Positions 34,801-41,379 of a stretch of 64,000 bases of DNA are shown here, piece after piece. A program made the translations under genes and the position numbers. This DNA is from Frigoriglobus tundricola (GTDB lineage Bacteria; Planctomycetota; Planctomycetia; Gemmatales; Gemmataceae). The notes under the pieces were generated by a model. It searched no databases. It saw only the letters and a list, made by a program, of their open reading frames with translations, and was not told the DNA's origin. The stretch covers positions 5,704,001 to 5,768,000 of the forward strand of contig NZ_CP053452.2 in the NCBI RefSeq assembly GCF_013128195.2, given 5' to 3'. The stretch's first letter is position 1. Each line of letters opens with the position of its first letter.

Positions 34801-35851
34801 CGACCTCTGGGGCGTCGTGCGCGAGTCGCCGGCCGAGAAGAAGAAGCTCATCGCGATGTGGAAGGCCAAACTCACCGCGCCGATGGCGCCGCCGGGGGAC
34901 GTGAACCTCGGCCGGGCGGTGTTCGCGAAGACGTGCCAGCAGTGCCACACACTGTACGCGGTCGGCGGGAGGGTCGGCCCGGAGATCACCGGCGCCAACC
35001 GCGGGAGCGTCGATTACCTGCTCGAAAACATCCTCGACCCCAGCGCCGTCATCCCCAAAGAGTACGCCGCGACGCGGATCGTCACCACCGACGACCGCAA
35101 CGTCACCGGCATCGTCAAGGGCGAGGCCAACGGCGTGCTGACGCTGCAAACCGAGCGCGAACTGCTCACGATCCCGGTCGCGGACATCGCCAGCCGCAAG
35201 GTGTCGGAGCTGTCCATGATGCCGGACGACATCCTGAAGCAGACGGGCGAATTCGAGTTCCGGTCCCTGCTCGCGTACCTGCAAACACAAGGGCAGGTGC
35301 CGATGCTCGCGAACGCGGAAAACGCCAAGGAGTTCTTCAACGGGAAGGACATCAACAACTGGACCGGCGACAAAGAGTTGTGGAAGGTCGAGGGCGGCGA
35401 AATCGTCGGCAGGTCCGCGACCGGCCTCAAGCGGAACACTTTCCTGGTGTCGCAACTGGCGGCCGAGAACTTCAAACTGTCGCTCAAGGTGAAACTGGCG
35501 CCGAACCGGGAGAACAGCGGCATACAATTCCGTAGCGTTCCCCTTCCGGACGGCGAGATGCGCGGGCCGCAGGCCGACATCGGCGCCGGCTGGTGGGGCA
35601 AGTTATACGAGGAGAGCGGTCGCGGTTTATTAGCTAAAGAGGGCGGCGAAAAGTTCGTCAAGCCGGACGAGTGGAACGACTACGTCGTGGAGGCCAGCGG
35701 CGGGCACGTCCGCATCTGGATCAACGGCCACCTGTGTACCGACTACGAGGACGACAAGCTGGCCCGCCGCGGCGTCTTCGGGCTGCAACTGCACTCCGGC
35801 GGCCCGCTCGAGGTGCGGTTCAAGGACATCAAACTGGAAGTGCTAAAATAG
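31817..35851 (+). CDS. PVC-type heme-binding giant protein (dehydrogenase-like domain, HEAT repeats, cytochrome c, DUF1080)
   Basis: A 1344-residue exported protein of the kind expanded in planctomycetes and Verrucomicrobia. Order: a short signal (MNSLLLSLALLAPTQ); an N-terminal beta-sandwich (about 30-190, GDLKDWTAEGEAFKGQPIKGD); a PVC 'membrane-bound dehydrogenase' beta-propeller (about 215-595: VPEGFSVSVFAGEPDVHQPIAFCFDHRG, EDTDGDGKFDKRTVF); HEAT-type repeats (about 640-1000); a c-type cytochrome with CQQCH near residue 1040 and a distal Met in SMMPDDILKQ; and a C-terminal DUF1080 domain (about 1170-1344: ENSGIQFRSVPLPDGEMRGPQADIGAG). It probably oxidises a sugar or polysaccharide-derived substrate in the periplasm and passes electrons to the heme. 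Substrate unknown. Its last codons lie inside a 160-base direct duplication. Confidence 0.92.
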   Translation: MNSLLLSLALLAPTQPPKANTPDPGVLPLGADGKPLNLDFETGDLKDWTAEGEAFKGQPIKGDTVAARRGDMRSRQQGQYWIGGYEKLGDKPTGTLTSVPFKVTHPWASFLVGGGPHALETCVEIVQGKDVIFRAAGLEEEDMRRVAVDLTKYKDKEIVVRIVDKHTGHWGHVNFDDFRFHTQKPNVPERPKAEPPAQADTYKYAGLKPDEAAKAMTVPEGFSVSVFAGEPDVHQPIAFCFDHRGRLWVAEAYVYPKRHPHPGPVLPENEKAKGDKIVIFEDTDGDGKFDKRTVFMEGLNLVSGIEVGFGGVWIGAAPYFLFVPHDEKTDKPAGEPKILLDGWGYHDTHETLNSFIWGPDGWLYGCHGVFTHSRVGKPGTPDKDRAPINAGIWRYHPTKHVFEVFARGTSNPWGLDYNANGDFFIEACVIPHMWHIIQGARYNRQAGVDFNPYTYDDIKTIAVHRHYVGGNPHGGNGRSDSAGGGHAHAGLMCYQGGAWPKEYNGKLFMGNLHGHRINVDVVTPKGSGYVADRNPDFLLTHDKWSIPLAIKSGPDGNVYLLDWYDKQICHTTNDIWDRTNGRIYKISYKDAKPVKSFDLSKATWAELVKYQEHENDWYARTARRIMQERAGRDPKANADARTELVKVLSGHPDPAVRLRTLWSLQAIGGLNEKVIATALESKSEQLIGWAVRAMADTGASFQTYQPVAGQVLRRQFASVLLQREPESRWASLPHLFAFPEDATDHNLPYLYWYALEPLCAADPAKALKIAADGKIPFVFQCAARRVGAIGTPEAFDLLTKSLAEAKTEEQRIVYFRGLQEGARGKRNLPTPKDWTAAFELLKKSPDAGVRNQALGLAVTFGDKSALALLRTVLADAKADTAARLAALTALVDAKDTETAPLLQAALTDKEVRGAALRALAAFDDAKTPAAVLAQYGSLTLAEKRDALATLSARVGYAKELMAAVAAKTVPSTDVPAEIVRQLRGYQDAQLDKQIADLWGVVRESPAEKKKLIAMWKAKLTAPMAPPGDVNLGRAVFAKTCQQCHTLYAVGGRVGPEITGANRGSVDYLLENILDPSAVIPKEYAATRIVTTDDRNVTGIVKGEANGVLTLQTERELLTIPVADIASRKVSELSMMPDDILKQTGEFEFRSLLAYLQTQGQVPMLANAENAKEFFNGKDINNWTGDKELWKVEGGEIVGRSATGLKRNTFLVSQLAAENFKLSLKVKLAPNRENSGIQFRSVPLPDGEMRGPQADIGAGWWGKLYEESGRGLLAKEGGEKFVKPDEWNDYVVEASGGHVRIWINGHLCTDYEDDKLARRGVFGLQLHSGGPLEVRFKDIKLEVLK

Positions 35852-36151
35852 AGAAGAGTTTTATCCGCAGATTACACAGATAGACACAGATTGAGAAGGC
35901 AGAGAGCAGCGGACGAAGATAGCGTGCCGTGTCGGGCTCCTCTGATTCTCTCCTTCTGATTCATGTTTATCTAATTAACATAATTTAATCAGGCTGGAAG
36001 TGCTAAAATAGAGAAGAGTTTTATCCGCAGATTACACAGATGGACGCAGATTGAGAAGACAGAGAACCGTGAACGGGGATGGCGTGCCGTATTGGGCTTC
36101 CCTGGTTCTTTTTAATCTGCGTTTATCTGCGTAATCTGCGGATAAAACTCT
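35834..36151. repeat. 160-base direct duplication with a terminal inverted repeat
   Basis: A unit starting CTGGAAGTGCTAAAATAG (35834) recurs 160 bases later at 35994, so the last five codons of the cytochrome gene are copied downstream. Both copies carry TTTTATCCGCAGATTACACA. The second ends with a perfect 21-base inverted repeat (36015-36035 with 36131-36151). The gap 35852-36181 holds no gene; it is AT-rich and precedes sdhB. Confidence 0.85.
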
Positions 36152-36181
36152 TCCGCCCGAGAACACCCCACGGAACCTTCC

Positions 36182-36934
36182 ATGAAGCTCACGCTCCACG
36201 TTTGGCGGCAGAAGTCGCGGACCGACACCGGCCGGATGGTCGCCTACCCGATCGACGGCATCAGCCCGGACATGTCGTTCCTCGAAATGCTGGACACGCT
36301 CAACGAGCAGTTGATCCGCACGGGCGAGGAGCCGGTCGCGTTCGACCACGACTGCCGCGAGGGGATCTGCGGCAGTTGCGACATGATGATCAACGGCCTC
36401 GCGCACGGCCCGGAGCGGGGCACCACCACGTGCCAGCTCCACATGCGGAGCTTCGCCGACGGCGCCGAGATCTACATCGAGCCGTGGCGCGCCAAGGCGT
36501 TCCCGGTGATGAAGGACCTGGTGTGCGACCGGACGGCGTTCGACCGGATCATCCAGGCGGGCGGGTTCGTGAGCGTGAACACCGGCGGCGCGCCGGACGG
36601 CAACTCGCTGCCGATCGCCAAAGTGGACCAGGACCGCGCGATGGACGCGGCCGAGTGCATCGGCTGCGGGGCCTGCGTGGCCGCGTGCCCGAACGCCTCG
36701 GCGATGCTGTTCCTGTCGGCGAAGGTGAGCCACCTGGCGCAACTGCCGCAGGGCCAGCCCGAGCGCAAGGAGCGGGTGCGGAAGATGGTGGCCCAGCACG
36801 ACCGCGAGGGGTTCGGGCACTGCACGAACATCAACGAGTGCGAGGCCGCGTGCCCGAAGGAGATTTCCGTCGAGCACATCGCGCAACTCAACCGCGACTT
36901 CATCACCAGCACCGTGAGCAGCGCGGTGAAGTGA
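36182..36934 (+). CDS. sdhB: Succinate dehydrogenase/fumarate reductase iron-sulfur subunit
   Basis: A 250-residue SdhB/FrdB-type protein carrying electrons between the flavoprotein and quinone. The N-terminal [2Fe-2S] domain has C58, C63, C66 and C84 ([11 protein letters not shown] and TTTCQLH). The C-terminal ferredoxin-like domain has C159, C162, C165 and C169 ([12 protein letters not shown]), and C214, C220 and C224 ([17 protein letters not shown]) for the other Fe-S clusters. [14 protein letters not shown] is typical of the bacterial succinate:quinone oxidoreductase group with a cytochrome b of the single-subunit kind. Remarkably, no flavoprotein (sdhA) or membrane subunit (sdhC/D) is adjacent; the gene is flanked by repeat elements and an IS, so an operon rearrangement is likely. 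Confidence 0.93.
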   Translation: MKLTLHVWRQKSRTDTGRMVAYPIDGISPDMSFLEMLDTLNEQLIRTGEEPVAFDHDCREGICGSCDMMINGLAHGPERGTTTCQLHMRSFADGAEIYIEPWRAKAFPVMKDLVCDRTAFDRIIQAGGFVSVNTGGAPDGNSLPIAKVDQDRAMDAAECIGCGACVAACPNASAMLFLSAKVSHLAQLPQGQPERKERVRKMVAQHDREGFGHCTNINECEAACPKEISVEHIAQLNRDFITSTVSSAVK

Positions 36935-37040
36935 GGGAGAATGCGTTCCGCGTGCCGCGCCAAGTCGCCGCGCGGCACTCCGAGCAGATCCTCTGAGCCG
37001 CGTTCTTGCGTCATTGAACGGGGCGGCGGCTTCTGTTTTC

Positions 37041-37214
37041 CGCCCGCAGGGCTGGGAGAGCATAGCCCCGGGCATCGCCCGGGGGAACGTGTCGTGTGGC
37101 CTTTTAGGCTGAAGGCCCGACACACGTGGTGCTGTGCCAGGCTTTCAGCCTGGAGGGGATTTCCGATCCCACCCCGGGCGATGCCCGGGGCTACGCTGTC
37201 CCAGCCCTGCGGGC
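37041..37214. repeat. Composite nested palindrome, family C copy 2
   Basis: The outer arms share GCAGGGCTGGGAGAGCATAG (left) and its complement near CTACGCTGTCCCAGCCCTGC (right), with GCCCGGGG/CCCCGGGC. An inner pair AGGCTGAAGGCC/GGCTTTCAGCCT is nested inside. A partial relative lies at 19665-19760. The gap 36935-37329 holds no other feature. Confidence 0.85.
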
Positions 37215-37329
37215 TGTAGAGCAGGCAATCAACACGACGCCCAAGAGTGTCCGGCACGGCAACCCATCGGCTGACCGATATCGAATCAACCGCGCGTCAA
37301 TTCGCCAGTTGCGCGACTTTGGTGGTGGG

Positions 37330-38130
37330 CTACCTGCATTGCACCGCTGGCAGGGTCAACCATTCGGATAGCGCCCACACCCGATCGGTCAGTCCCGCGG
37401 CCATTGCCGGTGTTCTCTGGTGCCAGCGCCCGTCGGCACCCTTGTGGCGGAGCGTGCGGACCGGCCAGCAGAAGTTGTAGCTGAAGTAGCTGAAGGCGGT
37501 GGCCGCACGGTGCGTGTCCCAGTCCTTCGAGAACCCATAGCTCTTGCGCACCTTGCGGCTGCACCGATTCCGGTCCGTCCCGTTGTGTCGCTCCACGAAG
37601 CACGTGTTGACCGCCGTGCTCACCGCCGAGGCGAGTAGCGCGGCCGTGACCGCCACCACCGCCCCGAACACCACCCGCGTGCTCACCGCCACCACCCGGT
37701 TGTTCTCCCGCTCCTTGTGGACGGTCGCATAGGTGACCTCGGGCGGGATGACCCGGTGGGCCTTGCGCGGCCGACCGGGTCGCCCGGTTCGCGGCGGGGT
37801 CACCAAGTGCCCGTAGGTGTCCCGGATCGCCGAGGCGTACACCGGGTACTCGTCGGACGTCATGAGCCGCATCACTCGGCCCCCGGTGCGCCGGTGGAAG
37901 TCACGGACCAGGGCGTGGGTCGCGTCCTCGGTCCGCTTACCGACCAACAGGCTCACGACCAATCGGCTCTCGGGATCGAGGGCCACGTGGTCCCAGCAGT
38001 CCCCGCGCCGGGTCTCGTCGGGGCCGCAGTTCTTCTCCTTACGGCCCACGAAATCCCACTTCTCATCGAACTGCACTTCGCGGGTCGTCGGGGGAAAAAG
38101 CCACGAGCTCGTCGTGCAACGCGCGGGCAT
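37330..38130 (-). CDS. IS1-like transposase, DDE catalytic part
   Basis: The catalytic half of an IS1-family-like transposase, about 266 residues in this frame. IS1-type marks are QFDEKWDFVGRKEKNC, GDCWDHVALDPESRLVVSLLVGKRTEDATH, MRLMTSDEYPVYA (DDE Asp), YATVHKERENNRVVAVSTRVVFG, and NTCFVERHNGTDRNRC with the final Glu. The frame's first residues (MPARCTTSSWL) are out-of-frame noise; the protein most likely continues from the InsA-like frame after a +1 shift. Normal IS1 uses a -1 shift, so this may be a decayed element or a different recoding signal. Length and motifs are otherwise complete. Confidence 0.8.
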   Translation of the reverse strand: MPARCTTSSWLFPPTTREVQFDEKWDFVGRKEKNCGPDETRRGDCWDHVALDPESRLVVSLLVGKRTEDATHALVRDFHRRTGGRVMRLMTSDEYPVYASAIRDTYGHLVTPPRTGRPGRPRKAHRVIPPEVTYATVHKERENNRVVAVSTRVVFGAVVAVTAALLASAVSTAVNTCFVERHNGTDRNRCSRKVRKSYGFSKDWDTHRAATAFSYFSYNFCWPVRTLRHKGADGRWHQRTPAMAAGLTDRVWALSEWLTLPAVQCR

Positions 38131-38449
38131 GTTGGCCGGCCCGTCGGATGTACCGGGTCACCGTATTGGTATGAACCCCGGTGAGCCGTGCGGTCTTGCG
38201 GGTCCCGATCCCTTCGGCCACGTGAGCCAGAACCGCGGTCACCCGCGCGGCCGGCAGTCGGGCGTCGAACAGTGGGGTGCCCTTGCGCTCGGAGAACCGG
38301 GCCTTGCAGGTCCGGCACCGGAGCACCCGCGTCTTGTTCGGCCCATAACGGGCCGGCACGGTCAGGTTCCCGTGGTTCCGTTTCCCATGGTCGGGACAAT
38401 GGGCATTGAGGCAACAGAAGCGGCTCAGGTCGTCCATGACGGATCTCAA
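38063..38449 (-). CDS. IS1-like InsA-type zinc-finger/HTH part of transposase
   Basis: A 128-residue N-terminal part of the IS1-like transposase. It has a zinc ribbon (CCLNAHCPDHGKRNHG, VLRCRTCKARFSERKGTPLF), typical of InsA, and a helix-turn-helix VLAHVAEGIGTRKTARLTGVHTNTVTRYI that would recognise the IS ends. The last residues (DDPRSAVR) are probably beyond the frame change; the InsB-like frame overlaps it by 68 bases. InsA of IS1 alone represses transposition, so this frame could also be a stand-alone regulator. The ATG lies 66 bases before the neighbouring flavoprotein gene's stop codon. Confidence 0.75.
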   Translation of the reverse strand: MRSVMDDLSRFCCLNAHCPDHGKRNHGNLTVPARYGPNKTRVLRCRTCKARFSERKGTPLFDARLPAARVTAVLAHVAEGIGTRKTARLTGVHTNTVTRYIRRAGQHARALHDELVAFSPDDPRSAVR

Positions 38450-38515
38450 TCCGTGGGAGCAAATGCCAACCGAGAAGCGGAATCCCTTACCATACCTCCG
38501 GTAACTCGTGCAAGG

Positions 38516-39760
38516 CTAAGAAGACACCACCGCGACTTTCACGTCCGGCGTAACGGCGGGCCGACGGCCGGCGAGCCGTTTGGCCAGGCGCCGGGCCGTG
38601 AACTGTGCCCCGCACGCGAACCGCATGAGCGGTCCGAAGCTGTTTGCAGCCGCGACGCCCGTCACGTACAGCCCCTTCACCGAAGATTCAAAGTGCCGGC
38701 CGAGAACCGGTGATCCGTCGGCACATCGAATCCGGGACCGCAACGGCTGGGCGATAAACGACAGCCGATTGATATCCACCCGGAACCCGGTCGCGCCGAT
38801 GACGTGATCGACGACGCATTGGCCCGCGCCGTCCTTCGCGGACCGGTACGCCAGGTGGACCTTCCCGTCGCGGACGCTCACGTCGGTCAGGGTCGATCCG
38901 AGGAACAGGGGGATCTGGCCGACGACGCGGTCCTTCATGAACCAGCCCGGGGCGGGGCCGAGGTGGCGCTGGACGACGCGGGTCCGGAACGTCAGCGGCA
39001 TCGAATGAAAGACCAGCGGCATGTGGGTACAGAGCCAGGACCGCCAGCCGACGCCGAGCCCCGACCGCGGCGCGCGCACCTTCTGAACCAGTGACCGCGG
39101 CGCGGGGCGGTCGTGAAACGCGACTGATTCGCGCCGGGCGATGACCCGGACGTCGGCGCCCGACTCGTGCAGCGCCGCGGCGATGTCGACGGCCGACGCC
39201 CCCGCGCCGATGACGGCCACCGACCGGCCGCGAAACGCCGAGACGTCCGCGTGGTCGGAGCTGTGCGTCACGTGGTCCCCGGAATGGCCGGACAGGACCG
39301 GCGGCAAATAGCCGAAGTGCGTGATCCCCGCCGCGACAACGACGTTGCGGGCGCGCAGCGTCTCGCCCCCGGACGTGGTGACCTCGAACCCGCCGGGGGC
39401 GCTCGTGACCTGTTCGACGTTCGCCGGGTCTAGGTCGGGAACGAAGCGCTGCTGGAACGCGGTGCCGTACGCGACGAACGTTTCCAGCGGGACCGGGTCG
39501 CCGACGGCGTGGTACGGCCGCCCGATTGTGGCGTAATAATCGGCCAGCGTGAACGAACCGTGCGGGTCGTAGAGGCCCGAGGCGAACCCTTCGGATTTCA
39601 GGAACATGCCCCGGGGCATGTGGTCCTTCCAGCTCGACATCGGGCGCCCGAAGATGCGGAAGGGGACGCCGGCGGCGCGCAGGTGGGCGGCGATCGACAG
39701 CCCGTACGGGCCGGCGCCGACGATCACCACGTCCGTATCGAGGCCGAACTCATGAGGCAT
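38516..39760 (-). CDS. FAD/NAD(P)-dependent flavoprotein monooxygenase-like
   Basis: A 414-residue flavoprotein. It starts MPHEFGLDTDVVIVGAGPYGLSIAAHL, a Rossmann GxGxxG for FAD. A second NAD(P) Rossmann motif is SVAVIGAGASAVDIAAALHESGADV around residue 173. ARNVVVAAGITHFGYLPP fits the family of flavin monooxygenases and lysine/ornithine N-hydroxylases, and DHVIGATGFRVDIN is the ATG motif near the C-terminus. Usual members oxidise amines, sulfur or sugars in small-molecule biosynthesis. The ATG at 39760 is chosen; the frame continues upstream to 39853 with no start signal. It lies 101 bases after the ATP-grasp gene on the same strand, suggesting a two-gene operon. The substrate is unknown. 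Confidence 0.88.
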   Translation of the reverse strand: MPHEFGLDTDVVIVGAGPYGLSIAAHLRAAGVPFRIFGRPMSSWKDHMPRGMFLKSEGFASGLYDPHGSFTLADYYATIGRPYHAVGDPVPLETFVAYGTAFQQRFVPDLDPANVEQVTSAPGGFEVTTSGGETLRARNVVVAAGITHFGYLPPVLSGHSGDHVTHSSDHADVSAFRGRSVAVIGAGASAVDIAAALHESGADVRVIARRESVAFHDRPAPRSLVQKVRAPRSGLGVGWRSWLCTHMPLVFHSMPLTFRTRVVQRHLGPAPGWFMKDRVVGQIPLFLGSTLTDVSVRDGKVHLAYRSAKDGAGQCVVDHVIGATGFRVDINRLSFIAQPLRSRIRCADGSPVLGRHFESSVKGLYVTGVAAANSFGPLMRFACGAQFTARRLAKRLAGRRPAVTPDVKVAVVSS

Positions 39761-39861
39761 GGTGCGGGTGCTCCGTCGTCCGCCGGCCGGACCGGCCGGG
39801 GTGTGGATCGAATGGGAAGAACTCGTGGGCGGATCGCTTGTCCGGGTTCGCACGAAACGGG

Positions 39862-41226
39862 CTATTTCCCCGCGCGAGCGAGCAGATCACTCAGTGCGCG
39901 GCGATCGGCCGCGTTCAGCTTGTTCAGGTCGGGCTTCGGTTCCGGCTTATGGGTGAACAGCCTTCGGTACAGCCGCATCACCCATCGGCGTTCGGGCCAC
40001 GGGGCGCGGAGCAGTTCGCGCACCAGGGCCGGCTCTTGCCACGGGATGTCCTGGCGGCACTGGGCGTAAAACGGGTGGTCGGGGGTCCACGCGGTCGCCT
40101 GCGGGAAGAACGCGACCACCGGTTCGTTGATGGGCGGGTCGGGGCGGAGCGCCGCCGGCGCGCCCAGGTGCCGGCACAAAACGCCCACGAGGTCGCCCTG
40201 GCCCGGCAGGTTCAAGTGCCCGAGTTGCGTACACCGCGGGTTCAGTTCGATGAGGTACGGCGTACCGGTCGCTTCCTCGATAACGAAGTCCAGTCCGTGG
40301 AACCCGCTCAGCGACAGTTCGGCCGCGACCCGTTTCGATACGTCGGCAATTTCACGATTGGTGATGAAGCGAATGATCGTGCTCGCCCCCGTCTCCCCCT
40401 GAGTGGCCACGGCCTCGACGGTCACCGAGCCGAGCACGGCCCCGCGCCAGCACGCCAGCATGGTGTTCGCGGGCCGGCCGGGAATGTAACTTTGCAAGAT
40501 GATTTCGGGCGGGCGCTGGGACTCGAACGGCCAGAAGGCCAGCGGATCGCGGTTCACGACCCACCGCTTCCATCGGACGAGCGGAGACGGGCGCGTGTCG
40601 AACCCCCGGAACGCGCTCAGTGCCTCGGACCGGGACCGGACGATTTGGACGCCGTAACCGCCGGAGGTGCCGCCCCGCTTCATCACCGCCGGGCCGGATT
40701 CGGCGAACGGCCATTCGTCGATGTCGGCCGGGTGCCGAACGTGAACCGTGTCCGGGACGGACAGGCCCCGCGCCCGCGCGAGCTTCATGAACCCGATCCG
40801 GCTGCGCGTGACGGGGTACATGTCCGGGGCGCCAATGGAGGCCGCGATGAGGGCTCGCAAATCGGGCCGCTGGTGGTACACGTCGTGCAGCAGCCCGGCC
40901 GCGGCATCGTCGCAGGGAACGACCACCGTCGGGGCCGCGGCCGCGAGCGCCGCCGCGAGCGAGCCGGGCGCGTCGAACGGGTCGAAGTCGTGAACGACTC
41001 TGATGCCGGTGACGTGACGGAGCGGGTGCCCGCGCGGGCCGATGGCGGAAACGGTGCACCCGTGCTCGACCAGCCGGATGCCGACCCGCGCCGCAATCGG
41101 CACCCAGGCCGTTGCGATCAGGAAGACGGAGAGGTTCGCCGGGCCGGCCGCCTTACCCGTCTGGCGGGGCGGGGCGCTACGCGGGGCCGGATTCGAACCA
41201 AGACCGGGCCGGCGCAATATGGACAT
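39862..41226 (-). CDS. ATP-grasp domain ligase
   Basis: A 454-residue ATP-grasp protein. The N-terminal part (about 30-140) is a pre-ATP-grasp Rossmann-like fold: FLIATAWVPIAARVGIRLVEHGCTV and TVVVPCDDAAAGLLHDVY. The ATP-grasp region follows: ESGPAVMKRGGTSGGYGVQIVRS binds ATP, and IEEATGTPYLIELNPRCTQLGHL contains the Glu/Asn metal ligands. Enzymes of this type join a carboxylate to an amine, thiol or amino acid using ATP via an acyl phosphate. The ASTIIRFITNREIA segment resembles carboxylate-amine ligases acting on peptides or siderophores. It precedes the flavoprotein gene at 38516-39760, so a small-molecule pathway is suggested. The product is unknown. Confidence 0.87.
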   Translation of the reverse strand: MSILRRPGLGSNPAPRSAPPRQTGKAAGPANLSVFLIATAWVPIAARVGIRLVEHGCTVSAIGPRGHPLRHVTGIRVVHDFDPFDAPGSLAAALAAAAPTVVVPCDDAAAGLLHDVYHQRPDLRALIAASIGAPDMYPVTRSRIGFMKLARARGLSVPDTVHVRHPADIDEWPFAESGPAVMKRGGTSGGYGVQIVRSRSEALSAFRGFDTRPSPLVRWKRWVVNRDPLAFWPFESQRPPEIILQSYIPGRPANTMLACWRGAVLGSVTVEAVATQGETGASTIIRFITNREIADVSKRVAAELSLSGFHGLDFVIEEATGTPYLIELNPRCTQLGHLNLPGQGDLVGVLCRHLGAPAALRPDPPINEPVVAFFPQATAWTPDHPFYAQCRQDIPWQEPALVRELLRAPWPERRWVMRLYRRLFTHKPEPKPDLNKLNAADRRALSDLLARAGK

Positions 41227-41379
41227 GGGCGGACCTCACAACCGAAATCCGGCTGGTGGGAGAGTGAACAATCGAAACGGGCGATCGAGCGGCGGGCTCC
41301 GGCCGTCACAAACGCTCATCGGGCCGCGGGCGGCACAGGTTCCGTCCCGCCCGGGTCGCGCCGTCAAGCCGGCGCCGGC

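Larger units (their letters stand above)
37330..38449 (-). mobile_element. IS1-like insertion sequence, transposase in two frames
   Basis: Two overlapping minus-strand frames form one IS1-type element: the InsA-like frame (38063-38449) and the InsB-like frame (37330-38130). The reading frame changes by +1 at a GCTTTTTCCCCC run near 38087-38101. Terminal inverted repeats could not be fixed; only TTGCAC is shared near both ends, and no target duplication was identified. It sits between repeat elements and the flavoprotein gene. Confidence 0.75.

Noticed and set aside
41165..41185. GGATTCGAACC, resembling a tRNA T-loop on the minus strand
   Set aside because: It lies inside the ATP-grasp coding region and no acceptor, D or anticodon stem can be folded around it.
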